NCBI GenBank assembly: GCA_019633425.1
Contig: WSUB01000072.1
Coordinates: 124,001-188,000, forward strand
DNA length: 64,000 nt
From: Tulasnella sp. 424
Lineage: Eukaryota; Basidiomycota; Agaricomycetes; Cantharellales; Tulasnellaceae
Direction: 5' to 3'
The notes under the pieces were generated by a model. That model was not told the origin of the DNA and did not search any database. It saw only the letters and a list, made by a program, of their open reading frames with translations. A program made the position numbers and the translations under genes. Positions 33,007 to 43,716 of this stretch are shown here, in pieces (the stretch's first letter is position 1; every line of letters begins with the position of its first letter).

Positions 33007-34933
33007 CTAACAGCATGTATAGTTATCAAAATCAGCATCTCCTTCCGATTCACTCGGGTCCCAAGATTCGTTAATATCGTCTAACGGCTGTGGTGGCGGC
33101 CAAACCGAAAAGATCGAAGGTGTGTCGCGTATCGTAGGTGGCTCTTCAAAAAACTTGAGATCTTTGATGCCCGGTATGGCTCGTATCTTGTTGAAGTACT
33201 TCTCTGGCCGCCCTCCGGGTCCATCTGCTAGTATAATTGAAAGGGCTGCTGGCGCAGACACTCCATCCCCCGAAGCAATCGGCGGAGCGTCCGAGCTAAA
33301 CCGCGCTGTCATTGACGCGACGAGATCCTCTCCGTTGAAAGCGATGAGGTTGAAAAGGCGCAAAGTTTGGAGTGCTGGAAATGGCATAATCTTTACACCG
33401 TTCACCGAATCACATGGTGTTGACAAAAGTCGGAAGAGCTCGCGGGCGATGCTTTGTTGAGATCCGGAGCTACCATCAATGTCGAGCTGAGTCACCGACT
33501 CCCATTGTTGGAAATAGATGACGTCTGCTACTGATGGCTCGTCTTCGGTGTATTCAAAGCTTAATCGCAGGTCCAGGGTTCGCGGCGATTCTTCTCCCAG
33601 CTGATCAGTCATCCATCTCTTTGCGAGACTCCTTGGAAGTGCTCCTAGGTCGACAGAGAAACTGGCAGTCGAGCGAGAATCCCTAGACGCTTTGAGTTGG
33701 AATCCTCTTTCTCCAAACGAAGCGTCCACGACAACAGGATGGAGATTGGACTTTCCGGAAGTCGTACGAGCGGCCACTTGCATCGGAGGGAGTATCAGGC
33801 GTACGAGTTCCTCGGGACTGACGCCAGACCCATCTTTCATCCACACTTCTACCTCGAACTTGCTGCATGCAGGGACTCGAATATGCCGAAGGATGCGGGC
33901 GAGAGCCACATCCGTCCCTCCAGTCGGAGTCTCCACCTCTTGTCGAACATCCGTCCATGTCAGCTCCCGGAGGCTCTCCAGAACGATTGGAGAAGGGATG
34001 GGATGGGGAGGGTGGTATCGAGCGAATGCAATGAAATGCAGTCGGAAGACCTCCAGGCAAGGGTTGCCAGCGAGGATGTTGAAGATCGGTCCCATGTCGA
34101 GCATATAGCAATCTTCGATCTCTAGTACACGGAGTCGTGTGAAATAAGCATCGTCCCACTCTACATTCTTCCAGCGCACGGCTCGGAGCACCTCCAAATT
34201 CTTCAACTCTCCTCCAAAGAGCTCGTCAAGACCTCCTCCTCCCGAAGCGTACCCGGTGTCCGTGGATAGGAGTAGCTCCTTGATCGAAGGGGCTGGGAAG
34301 TGGAAGTATGTTTGAACGAGCTCGCCTTGTGGCTCGTGTATCGCCACAGATTCCCAGCGATGGCGGTGCGCGGATACTGTGTCCAAGAACGCCGATTCAG
34401 GTCCGTACATAACTGATCCCGTATATTTAATGTGAAGAGGGAGATTGAGAGACTTTTTGAGTGCGTCTGATACGAAGTCGGTGCCGTCCCCGGAGGAAAT
34501 GCGGACCCAGTACAGAGGGGTGCGGTCAATCAGATCCCGCCACGACCAGGAGACCGCGCGTAACGTGGAGATCCTCCAGACGTAGAGATTTTTCCGTATA
34601 CCAGTCGTGGTGAAGAGCAAGAGATGGAATATTAGGTGGAGCAGGTTGTCCGGAAGTTTTTGAATGGGGAGAAGGGCGTTTCGCTGGCGAATGTTTTTAA
34701 CTTCGGTGTGGCGGACCAAGTTGTCAAACGTAGCCTTGAAGCTGTCAAAACGTCTAAGCGAGGCGTCTATCCCTTCGAACCCGCTTTCTGACCTGTAACA
34801 ATGATTAGATAGAATTCACAAGCACATTCCTTACAAAGTGCTCTCACCCAGTGTCGAGCATGCCATCAAGTCGTCGGAAGGTCTCCCAAAACTCGATTGC
34901 CCATACTTCTGACGCTTGCTTGAGGCCTTGCAT
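33007..34933 (-). CDS. F-box/LRR-like protein, copy 3
   Basis: Exon 1 (34933-34848, MQGLKQASEVWAIEFWETF) and exon 2 (34792-33007) give 623 residues. The F-box-like domain reads LPDNLLHLIFHLLLF with ISTLRAVSWSWRDLI. The Leu-rich region follows the pattern of copy 2 with many substitutions but no indel that breaks the frame. The tail is acidic (DDINESWDPSESEGDADFDN). It is closest to copy 4 at 49.8 kb; both share for example the stretch RSLAKRWMTDQLGEESPRTL. Likely SCF adaptor; target unknown. Confidence 0.82.
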
Positions 34934-35211
34934 TGTACTGCGGTTCGCTGAGGGCAACCTCCTGTTGAATTTTCATCTCTTTATTACGTTTCTACTAACC
35001 GGCATTTTCCAGCACAGCTTGGAGGTCGAGAAGCTGCCGCAAGCCTCCCAAGGGTTCATGGACTACTGAAGGGTGAACAAAAAAGTTGCATCCAAGATGT
35101 ACAAGCTAATGCGACAACATAAGATCTCTCAATTGCTTCTTTAGAGGCTCGGGGAGGATCGTACCGGTTGCGGTTCGTTTCGGTCTGTATCCCACGGTTA
35201 GTTTTGCCGTT

Positions 35212-35217
35212 CACGTG
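35212..35217. promoter_or_regulatory. Conserved E-box (CACGTG), unit 3/4 border
   Basis: TTCACGTGACC after GGTTAGTTTTGCCG, as at the other unit borders. Confidence 0.4.
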
Positions 35218-35219
35218 AC

Positions 35220-38200
35220 CTATCAACATCTCACTCTGGAGTTCCAACGAGCAAACCATTCCTTTGGGCCCCTACCATGGGGTTTCACTAAATAGCTTCT
35301 ATACACATGTCGGAACCTATAAACAGCCCACTTTTTCTGAGCGCTAACGGCTATATTTACTCTCAATACCCTCTCCGAGCGGATTCCTGTCTTTTACCTG
35401 AAAGGTCAGCAACTACTATAGCGGCATCAGACTTATATCTTGAGTAGATTTACTAGTGACGAATCTCAGAGATAGAGAATGACGAAACGAGCGGACAGAC
35501 TTAACTTGTGAAGTGTGGTGGCGGTCGGTCCTGGCCTCTTAAAGAGGAAGCTCGTTGAGGTAAGACAAATTCCATCTGAGATCCGAGCCTAGTCCAATTA
35601 TCACAGTGTCCAATGGTACGGCGGGCCTTGCCACTGTGCACTGGATCAGAAGCCGCGTGAGTTCGCACGCCCTGAAGTTAAACGACATTGTTCTGGAGAA
35701 GACGTGAGCCTCGCCTAACAAACCCCATATCCACTACAACGCCATACCATCGAACTTTGCCAGCTCAGTATAAACTCCCGGGTATTTAGCAGCGATCTAA
35801 TGCATAGCTGCTTCACTGCGTAGCGGATAGACGTTGGTACGACGAGCGCGGCGCGGAGCCGCAGTGGGTCTCGAGAACGAGTAGGCTTGTTTACTCAGCT
35901 AATTACCGAGCCTTAATTCAATATGGTGCACAAAGGGCTCGTCGCGTCAGAGGGATTTTCCGAGCGCGGTTGTCCAACCTGAGCTCTCACGTTAGGATAG
36001 TCTCGTCCTAGACTGCACCATACCACCAGTGTCCCCTCGCCTACAGCCGTTTTTTATCTATGCTTCTCTACTGGAATCTACTGGCTGCATTTGATGGCTA
36101 TGAATTATAGTCGGCGAGTAGTCGCAATGAAAGTATGGGTACGTTCCAATCGCGTACACACTGGCTGATAATACATTGCTTTTTGGGGGCCATTGCTATG
36201 ACTACACGTCGTAGTACCAGTATCAGCTCCTTTTTTATCTCACACAAGCTCGTAATTATGTTCCCCAATTATTTCGCCCCTCCGAAGCGCGTTGGCCATC
36301 GCCCGCATGCTTTCAATCCCAACTGTCAACGTCCATCGAATAGTCACTTCAATCACATAGCTGCCATAAGATCTATTCTCTACCTTCTCTCTTCTTCGTT
36401 CTTTGACTGATCTCCGCCGTCCTCTCCCAGACGCGGGCACTGGCCGCTCCCTAGGGATCGATTCCGCTCTGTTCGCCAAAGATGCGCGCGTTCACAGTAG
36501 TCACTGCAGGTAATGTTATATCTACTTTATTTGATGCGCCATTAAGTCTTCGGATAGCCTACGATGGGTGTGCCTCAGTACTCGAGCTTGCGCAACAAGG
36601 CACTCCCACTAGCCCGAACGAGACAGATGAGTTGAGCTCACCGACCATCACGCTGTAGATAACGTCTTCCTAGAGCCCTTACTACTACCAGGACATTCAC
36701 TGGTCTCTCTTTGCTCGTTTGATCTCGGGTTCTGTTGTCGTCCAACGTTCCCAAGCGTCGATTCATTTAGGCACCGTTCGGCACCATTTCAAGGCCACGG
36801 AGCTCCGCACAACAACTGCAGTAAGCCATTCTGCGTACGCAAAAGATAACTGTGGAAGGATTGGTGGACGCGAAGGGGAGGCTTGCCGTCGGAGAAGGTG
36901 GTTCGAAGAGTGTATTTAGTTATGGTGTTCCTGACGTCGCCGGCGAAATTTCGATGAGCACTGATGGAGTGGCCATGGTTAGTTATTTCTCAGCATCCAG
37001 AAGCAAACGAATTCGCGTCGTATGGAACGCGGTGCGCACCGGCCTCACCGTCCACCACAAGGCGACGATCAGTTGTATTTAGAATCCTCGATCTACTTCC
37101 GCAGAACGCCAAATAACAGTATTGAAAAGATCTAGTCACCGACAGAGCGTCTATAATACCATAACGAGTGGTTGGCTGTGAGTATGGAAGTGATTACGGT
37201 CTTCATTAAACTTGGCGTCTTACCCACTGTTTCCGATTTCCGAGTCCATTGAGCCTCATACTTCGTATTCGAATGGTCTTAACAGTAGCCGCTGCATTGT
37301 GTACACTTCTCAGCAAACGGGGAGGGAGTCCTGGCCTCTGGAGTGAAGTGGCCGCGTCGTGAGCAGACGTAGTCGACGTCGCGATCAAGGAGTGCAGAGT
37401 CTGGTCAATGAAATGTATGCACACCTGGATCAACTGCTCTGTAGACATGAGAGACTTCAGACTACCGCGGCTTTGCCTGAGCCGTCGACGTAGAATCGGG
37501 AGCATTTGATAGCTGTTCCGCTGGTGAGGGAGCTGGCGTAGAGTGGGGGCACGAAGCGGTACGACGTTTTGGAGGGCGGTTGGTTTGCTTCGCATGTCAT
37601 GTCGAGCAAGAAAGTCATATGGAAATCATTGGAGCAATAGAATGGGGGAATTGCTATTCCTATCGTGAGGACGGGTGAGGAGCGGTCCAGTCTGCGGGCA
37701 GAAATGGTCTATTTCCACGGGATGCGAGATTTCAGACGGGGACGACGGTCGCAGAGATGACACCTAGTGGATGGAAGCTCTGTGAGACGGAGAATACAGA
37801 GTAATTAGTGCAGGAAGTAAGCCAGAGGGTTCAGTCAAAATGGAGACGCCAAGCGCATCTCCCTGCCATAAAACGGAGGCTATGGGTTGAGCTCACGTCA
37901 TTCACAAGGGATTTTGGGCTATTCTTGAGATCAATAGGTGAATATCTTGTATCCATTAGAAGGGTGAGGTGAGAAGTTGGTGGATACGTCGTGGAGGGCT
38001 GCGGGCGGTTGGTGGATGGAGAAGTCCGGGACACAAGGCCGGCGTCAACAGACACAGTAGAACGTCAAACACCTTCTATAGCTCAAATCTGCTGGGCACT
38101 TTGTTCGTCGTACTCGTTCACGGCGCTACAGTGCCATAGGAAATTATGCATTGGCTACAAAATACAGAAAACCAAGAAAGACGTCGAGCTGTCCCTCACT

Positions 38201-38299
38201 ACGACTGTCGTTGGCGCGAGGCGATAGAAGATGGAAGCAGTATACAGAGGATTGGGCGGGCCAAATGCAAACGACGAGGACTATCTTGTCCCCTCTTCG
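35220..38299. other. Diverged unit 4 interior, no supported gene
   Basis: About 3 kb. The longest frame is 129 codons on the minus strand (37206-37595), basic and helical (EQLIQVCIHFIDQTLHSLI), with no counterpart kept open in other units. A conserved donor-like GTGAGCTC lies near 37890 at the position of the 15270 site in unit 1. Nothing can be called a gene. Confidence 0.4.
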
Positions 38300-38948
38300 C
38301 TAGCTGTAATGAATCCAGGGCCCAGGCAGTGTGCCGGGATAGGTGAAAGGCAACTGAGATTGCCATGAGTCGGCAACATCGGGCTGGGGCTGAATGATGA
38401 AAGGAGTGGTGTGCATTAGGTCTTGGGTGGAATTAGGATCGAGTCCGAGGCCGTCATCACTCGATGAGCGTCTCGATAACTCCACGCTCTGTGGGAGCGT
38501 TAATACTTGGGGATCCATGTAGTTCCGATGCCGGCGTCGTATATGTTGCTTAACGCAGTCCTTGCGACTACTCCTGCGGGGGAACGGTAAAGACGGGCTA
38601 CCGGGCGGCTGGTTGCCAACGTACCGATAGCAGCAGCCCCATAAAGGACAGGCGAAGGATTTCGAATGGCCTGCACGACATCTTGAGCGTGCAGCCGGGT
38701 CTAAAAACTGTCTACCGCATTCGCATACGTGCCATTCACTACGTTGATGTCTTGGGCGAGAGAAGACGCGATTTCCCATCAGCGTAATTTCCAAAGCGAG
38801 CGAAAGAGCCCCCTCACTGTGAATTAATATGTCGGCGAAGTCCAACGGGGCTCTACAAATAGCTAGATATCAGAGAGCGGCAAAAAGATTCCGGGACAGG
38901 TAGCGGACTCACAGCGAGAGTTTTGCCACAATCGAGGCACAACGACAT
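38300..38948 (-). CDS. Three-finger C2H2-like zinc-finger protein, copy 4
   Basis: Exons 38948-38913, 38852-38818, 38750-38625 and 38573-38300 give 156 residues. Metal ligands of all three fingers are present (MSLCLDCGKTLA, SPVGLRRHINSQH; HVCECGRQFLDP; CPLWGCCYRSSRKDCVKQHI). The tail is shorter than in copies 1-3, ending near FTYPGTLPGPWIHYS, and resembles copy 0 in length. It keeps the acidic/Ser region (SSSDDGLGLDPNSTQDL). The proximal upstream element is not recognisable. Confidence 0.78.
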
Positions 38949-39140
38949 ATGAAAGTAGGATGATGTTCGGGTTTCTGGGTGGGGCGAGAAGATTTTTCTG
39001 GAGCCTTGACAATAGGAGCAATGGACGAATGGTAGAGGACGAGAGGAGATGGCCAGGAGGGGGGGAAGCGCTGTCGGCTCACGTCGACGGGAGGTTCTTG
39101 TAGGCGGGTGCAAGCCTATCTGGTGTCACCGATCTGTTTT

Positions 39141-39176
39141 TGAGGTCCCCGTCATTTGAATTTGATACCCTGTGAC
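39141..39176 (-). promoter_or_regulatory. Conserved distal upstream element, zinc-finger copy 4
   Basis: On the gene strand GTCACAGGGTATCAAATTC and following bases match the distal element of the other copies, about 190 bp before the start. Confidence 0.4.
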
Positions 39177-39180
39177 ACAA

Positions 39181-40010
39181 GTGCAGTGTGATGCGGCAAC
39201 TCTTTCCACGTACCCTTGCTGAAGGCAACTGTCGACGTCTCGAGGAGATCGCTCCTCAGGGCGGGACGCGCTTTCGCCGCGGATCGCAAAAGTTGACAAG
39301 CGGCGGTTCTCCTCGCGTCTTGAGCTCCTCATGGTGCACCACATTCAAGGGTCGGCGTTCTTATCCGAGTCTTCGGTCCTAAACTTCCTAGACTTGCACC
39401 ATCGAAAGGTAGCGACGGTGGTCCAGCCCACGATGGCAACAAGAAGAAAAGTGGTCTTTTCTAATTGCCAAAAATCGTTTCCTCAGCGTGGCGATAGATC
39501 CGCAAATAAATTTGGCGATGCACAAACAAGGTCAATCTCATTGAACGAATGCTGGAACAGGCGGCTCCAGGCCCTCCAGTCCCTGTGTTTGGTCAAGGTT
39601 TGACGGGTTTGGCCGCGATCGCGCCCCCGGAGAACCCGGCGTTAAGGAAGCCCAGTATCCCCTTCTCGCCCCAAGCCCATCACTAGCAGACCATACCATA
39701 GTGTGTAGAGGAGGATCAAGGGCGAGAAGAATTAGGCACGATGGTCCGGGGTGATGTCTACAACATTCGAGAACAATCGATTTCCAGGTTGCCCCGCCCA
39801 ATTTGTTGGCCCACCGTCCCTCGACTAATTTGGACCAAGCGCATAATCGTGGACAATGTAGAGCCGGGATTCGTAGAGTCAGAGCAGAGCTCCGCTCCAG
39901 GTACTGGGACACAGTGTACTATTTACATCAGGGCTATGTAACATTCGTTGGACAATTTCAACTTCGACGCGTCTGGCGGTGTACACGAACACGCTTAAAT
40001 TGCCACTTTA
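39181..40010. other. Intergenic between unit 4 and the transpeptidase gene
   Basis: Short frames only; a 124-codon minus-strand frame (39538-39912) has no recognisable motif. The right part holds the 3' end of the transpeptidase transcript. No repeat noticed. Confidence 0.45.
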
Positions 40011-42674
40011 TTAGATCTGGGCAACGGCATGGCCATCTGCCCTGGGATCACTTCCAGCAGCCCATACAGTACGGTTCGACTGTGCGTCGACGGCAACTTT
40101 CTGGATGACTTGACCTCGGCCCAGCATCGCCCGTTGAACGCCGGTAACACTTCGGGCATCATGGCCCATCTCTATTGAACCCGGATTCGTCATTGACCAA
40201 CGCTCCACAAGGGATTAAGCATGTCTCACCTTTCAACGTCCTGACAACTTCCTCGTCGATTCCTTCCTCGAAGTACACTTCCGCGTTGATGTCACCCGCT
40301 CTCATCGCCTCGCCCTTCGGAACTTCGTTGTCCGGCAAACCAGCCGAGATACAGAACCTTGGAGCATCAAGAGCAGCCTGGACGGTGTACCCACGGAGTA
40401 TGTTGAGGAGGACTTGGACGTGCCCTTGAGGTTGCATGAATCCTCCCATTACGCCGTAGGTGAGGAAGAGTTCGTCTCCTCGAGTTGCCATTGCCGGGAC
40501 TGTTAGGGACAAAGGCGCCCGCTCAACAACCGAACAAGATCGACGGAAGAGAAAGACTTACTGATAGTGTGGTAAGGTCGTTTGCCCGGCTTCAGAGCAT
40601 TAGGATGAGTGGAATCGAGAGAGAACCCTGTTCCTCGATTTTGTAAAGTGAAGCCGCACCCTTTCGGAATAGCTAAGATGGAACGAAAGAGGTCAGCTGG
40701 GGCCGCTTTCATTTCTATATACACTCTTCTCTTACCTCCAGTTCCGAATCCGGCATAGTTACTTTGGATAAAGCTACACTGTGAACCAAGAGGGTGGGGA
40801 TTAGGCTCCAGAAAATCGGCTTGGTGTTGGAGACGAGGCGGCCACTTACGGCGTTACCGTCCGCGTCGGTTGCACAGAAGTAGACCGTGTCAGAAGATTG
40901 ACCTGGGTACCCCTATGAAGCCAGGTGAGGTTGAGCACGGGTGGTTGACGCCTCTGTTTGAGGGGAATCTTACGTGATGGATCTCTGGGTTCGCCTGGGT
41001 CGGGTCGAATAGCTGAGCTCGTTTAGATAGATATGCCTTTTCGTTGCCGATATCAGTCGCAGGCTCATCAAGAAAAATGTATGCTAACGATGAGTACCTT
41101 GCTGAGGAGTTCCTTGACAGGTACATGTTCGACTTCAGGATCGGTCACGTAGTAACGGGTGTCTATCCGACAGGGATGGTCAGTCATGATACTCGAGTAT
41201 GGACATAGAATCGCTTACCTGAAAAGGCAATCCTGAAGATGCCAAGAGAATCAAGTTATCGTTTGACCGTTACACGATTTCCATAGTCTCGCTTGGACTG
41301 GATATCTCACCTGAGGCTCTCAACGAGTACATGAAGATACTCCACTGAATTATGTTCCATAGACTCCAATGGCTTTATGTTCCCTTCAGCCTGGAGGGTG
41401 TCGAGAATCCCTAGTGCCATGAGAGCTGTGATTCCTTGACCGTTGGGTGGGCACTACGCATTCAATTCAGACAGTAGTCAGCGTCCGGCCCCAGAAAGGG
41501 AATAGGTAAAGCTAACCTCCCAAATAGTAACATCTCCTCCTTTCTGATACGTGTACGAAATTGGCTCGACAAAGGTACTCTCATGGTTGGCCAAGTCGGT
41601 CAACTCCATCACTCCTCCGCCGCTCTTGACGAGCTGGACGATTGCCTCTGCGACGCGACCCTTGTAGAATCCTTCCTTGCCTTTAGCAGCGAGGAGTTTG
41701 AAAGTTTCTGCGAGGTCTGGGTAACGCATGATTTCGCCTGGCCGGGGAGCTCTACCGTTAAGAAGCATCGCGTCGCCGTCGGGTGAAGCCCTTCGGATGA
41801 GCTCCTCGGACCGTTGCCACTGAGGATCGAGATTACGTTATAAATCGATATGACTTGTAGAAGAATCAAAGGTTAATCTCACGGCATAGCTATGAATTTC
41901 GGAAACTGGTACCCTTTCGGGAGAGAGTGAAGTCGTCAGGCTCGTTAGCAATCCCTTGAGTTGAATGACTTACCCTTCCTCGGCTAACCGGACCGCTGGC
42001 TCCAGAACGTCCTTTAGCGACACCTTGGCGGATCCCAACTTTTCTACCGTATCGAACCAAGCAGCAGCTGCGCCAGGTACCGTGACGGAGTTGAGGTTCG
42101 TCAATGGAATGGAACTGCCCATGATGCCTTGTGCTCGAACGTGGTCGATGCTGAGAGCTTGCGGTGCTCTACCGGACCCATTGAGAGCCGTGATTTTCTT
42201 GGATTTGGCGTCGTAGAATAAACAGAAGGCGTCTCTGTGGACGAGGAAAGCATCGTCAGTCTATTGTGTCGTTCCTCGTTACATTCGTTCTGACTAACCC
42301 TCCAATCCCACAGCAGCTTGGTTCGGTGACTGGATCAAAATGAAGGACAATCAGGAAATCAGGTGAGTTTCCGAGGTGAAACGATGGTACTAACCGTTTA
42401 GTGCGGCGGATACGGCGACGGCAGCGTCCGCTGTGGTATGGAAAACAGAGCGTATGACATCACCCGCGACAGACGTTGGATTCTTGGGGTTAATTCACTT
42501 ACCGGCATTACCACCCTTTCGCAGAATTTCCAGTCCAGCTTCAGCTGCAAGAGGTTGAGAGCAGGCGACGACTCCTTTCGTGCCGTACACGACGGACCGA
42601 CGACTCGGAAATACTTGGAAGTTTGGCGGGTTTTCACGTCCTGACTTGCCAGAGGGGTGTCCTGAACGATTCAT
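40011..42674 (-). CDS. Gamma-glutamyltranspeptidase-like Ntn hydrolase
   Basis: Likely acts on gamma-glutamyl compounds such as glutathione. Fifteen exons with GT-AG borders give about 588 residues. The large-subunit region reads [52 protein letters not shown] and [11 protein letters not shown]. The self-cleaving, catalytic Thr is expected at about residue 382 ([13 protein letters not shown]), followed by [13 protein letters not shown] and [14 protein letters not shown], as in bacterial YwrD-type enzymes. No signal peptide or membrane anchor is visible at [12 protein letters not shown], so it is probably intracellular. One exon is only 14 nt (IAFS). A copy of its first exon lies at 53.2-53.4 kb. 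Confidence 0.88.
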
Positions 42675-43716
42675 TGTGCTTTGTATTTGGGTAAGTAAGA
42701 GATGTTGAGCTTGGTGCGTCTAAGGATGGGGGTTTATGAGGGGCGGTAAGGCTTCGGCATTTGTGACCGACGAACGATCCGGCGCTGGCTCGGAAGGCGC
42801 CACCCGAAGCCTGCGGTCTTCCGTCAAGACATCACGGGGCCAAGGATTTCGGATTTCGAGGTGGAATGGTCATCGTGATCGACTTCGGCCGATGTCGGTA
42901 ATGAGCTGTGAAATAGTTTAGAAGGACGGCTGACATTGCGAAAAGAGGAGTGATGGCCTGAGAACTCGGTGTCAGGGGTCTCGAGCTGTATATAAGAGGG
43001 GAAATAACATACTTGCTGTATTGATCAAGTATGTCGTAGCTCCATATGATAGCTTTTGGTGCATTTAAGGGTACCCGCTAGTACCCTGCCTTTAACCGCT
43101 CGTGACCAGAGAAGCCTGCCAAGGCGAAATGGGTTCCGAGAGGGAAGGCAGAATATATCATCCGCAATGAGAGAGATATTACCGATTATCGCATGACCGT
43201 GCTTTCGAGTCCGGTAGCACTGGGATGAACGCCAAGGAGGCTGGTTCCAGGATTGAACATGAGGGGGGCTGATGGGAAAATGAATAGAATGTTGGGTAAG
43301 CGTGACTGTGGGACTATTTGCTCAAGGTTACGGTGTTCTTAAGCCGTTGGCATTACTTCCACTTCCTAGCTCCAAGACAAACTGAATGCGTGGAGCCTGA
43401 ATTCAGCCCTCTTCAACGTCACAGCGCCGAAGCCTCTGATGGAGCTAATGACGGCCACAGGTTTGCCAACCGAGACGAACGATGCCGAACACTCCTCTTG
43501 CGTCGATTGGATTACAGTGCCGTGCTCGAGGGCTATGTAAGTAATCCACCCATTTACTCTGTCAGTTCCCCCTCACCTCAGCATTTCCTCCCCGATCTCA
43601 CCACCAATCAACCAACCAACCAAGCCACTAGCACGTCGTCGACAGTACATATAAAAGAAGACGATTAGCCTCAGACTTGTAGACATCTTCAGCTTTACCA
43701 TCTCAAGCAGACCCGA
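42675..43716. promoter_or_regulatory. Divergent promoter region, transpeptidase / ALDH copy 1
   Basis: The right half (about 43190-43700) matches 53770-54200 closely and 46020-46410 in part. CCTGAATTCAGC and ATGACGGCCA are kept upstream of all three ALDH copies. Part of the left half matches 53380-53560. Confidence 0.5.
43650..43656 (+). promoter_or_regulatory. TATA box, ALDH copy 1
   Basis: TATAAAA, 67 bp upstream of the ATG, the same distance as in copies 2 and 3. Confidence 0.6.

Larger units (their letters stand above)
28441..35160 (+). repeat. Module array, unit 3
   Basis: Third tandem unit, shortest of the complete ones. The spacer between its zinc-finger start and F-box stop is 0.7 kb, against 1.2 kb in unit 2 and 1.9 kb in unit 1. 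The interior is more diverged and its frames are broken. Confidence 0.78.
35161..39180 (+). repeat. Module array, unit 4 (partial)
   Basis: The E-box (35212) and interior start (about 35640-35720) match the other units. The rest, to about 38290, is heavily diverged and ends in zinc-finger copy 4. No F-box gene follows; unrelated sequence and the transpeptidase gene come next. Stretches such as CTAAATACAACTGATC near 37080 still align with block C surroundings. Confidence 0.6.
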
